The position numbers and the translations under genes were made by a program. Source: Harmonia axyridis (lineage: Eukaryota > Arthropoda > Insecta > Coleoptera > Coccinellidae). From it: a DNA stretch of 64,000 nucleotides. Below the pieces are notes generated by a model that did not search any database, had not been told where the DNA came from, and saw only the letters and a program-made list of their open reading frames with translations. The stretch is taken from the NCBI RefSeq assembly GCF_914767665.1, contig NC_059501.1, positions 75,118,798-75,182,797 of the forward strand, written 5' to 3'. Positions 63,855 through 64,000 of this stretch are shown here, piece by piece. Each line of letters starts with the position of its first letter. Position 1 is the first letter of the stretch.

Positions 63855-63971
63855 CTGGAAAAATAAAAGAGAGACATTTATATATGATTTAACGATTACC
63901 TAAATGGTGTTCGATATTTGAAACAACTTTAAGCATCTTCAAATAAGTAATATATGTAAGTAAGTATATAT

Positions 63972-64000
63972 ACTGCTCCACAAGAGTTAGGGATATCGTA
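63972..64000. mobile_element. Start of a Tc1-like terminal repeat at the window edge
   Basis: CTGCTCCACAAGAGTTAGGG matches the design of the Tc1 end at 8869 (CACTGCTCAACAATTGATAG then GGATC) and is preceded by TA. The rest of the element would lie to the right of the window. Confidence 0.45.

Overview
The window looks like nuclear DNA of an insect. It is AT-rich, has GT-AG introns, and carries mariner/Tc1, hAT, Penelope, BEL/Pao and several LINE-type elements. The transposon repertoire resembles that of beetles, but that is an inference from memory and not shown by any single marker.

One host gene dominates. A receptor-type protein tyrosine phosphatase (R-PTP) lies on the minus strand from 63854 down to 14126, and its first exons lie beyond the right edge of the window. 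I traced 21 exons whose reading phases join without a stop (1,274 residues visible). In order they encode four fibronectin type III (FN3) modules, a membrane-proximal ectodomain, one transmembrane helix, an intact catalytic phosphatase domain D1, and a degenerate second domain D2. D2 has lost the catalytic arginine and the WPD aspartate. Introns of D1 and D2 match in position and phase at three sites, and the FN3 modules are bounded by phase-1 introns. Both facts support the exon models.

Layout by region: 1-7.2 kb, outside the gene, is transposon debris (hAT remnant, an intact mariner at 786-2070, a foldback element, a decayed Tc1 element, palindromic repeats). At 7212-7372 (-) is a possible exon of a second, secreted or membrane protein. 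8.87-10.35 kb is a Tc1 element with an open transposase but an altered active site. 10.5-14.1 kb holds a MITE and a LINE 3' end. From 14.1 kb to the right edge the R-PTP introns are packed with elements: four copies of one mariner family, three of another, several LINE fragments, a Penelope-like element with inverted flanks (27.1-29.5 kb), a pair of non-autonomous hAT elements with 8-bp target duplications, many CAGGGTG-ended foldback elements with TA duplications, and a nearly intact BEL/Pao retrotransposon (42195-48616) sitting inside a palindromic Tc1/mariner-superfamily element.

The elements are often nested, so insertion order can be read directly. I see no RNA genes, CRISPR arrays or operon-like systems. 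The most distinctive observations are the shared D1/D2 intron positions, the D2 pseudophosphatase, transposon ends lying 12-60 nt from several 5' splice sites, and a set of palindromic repeat modules that alternate and nest in each other.
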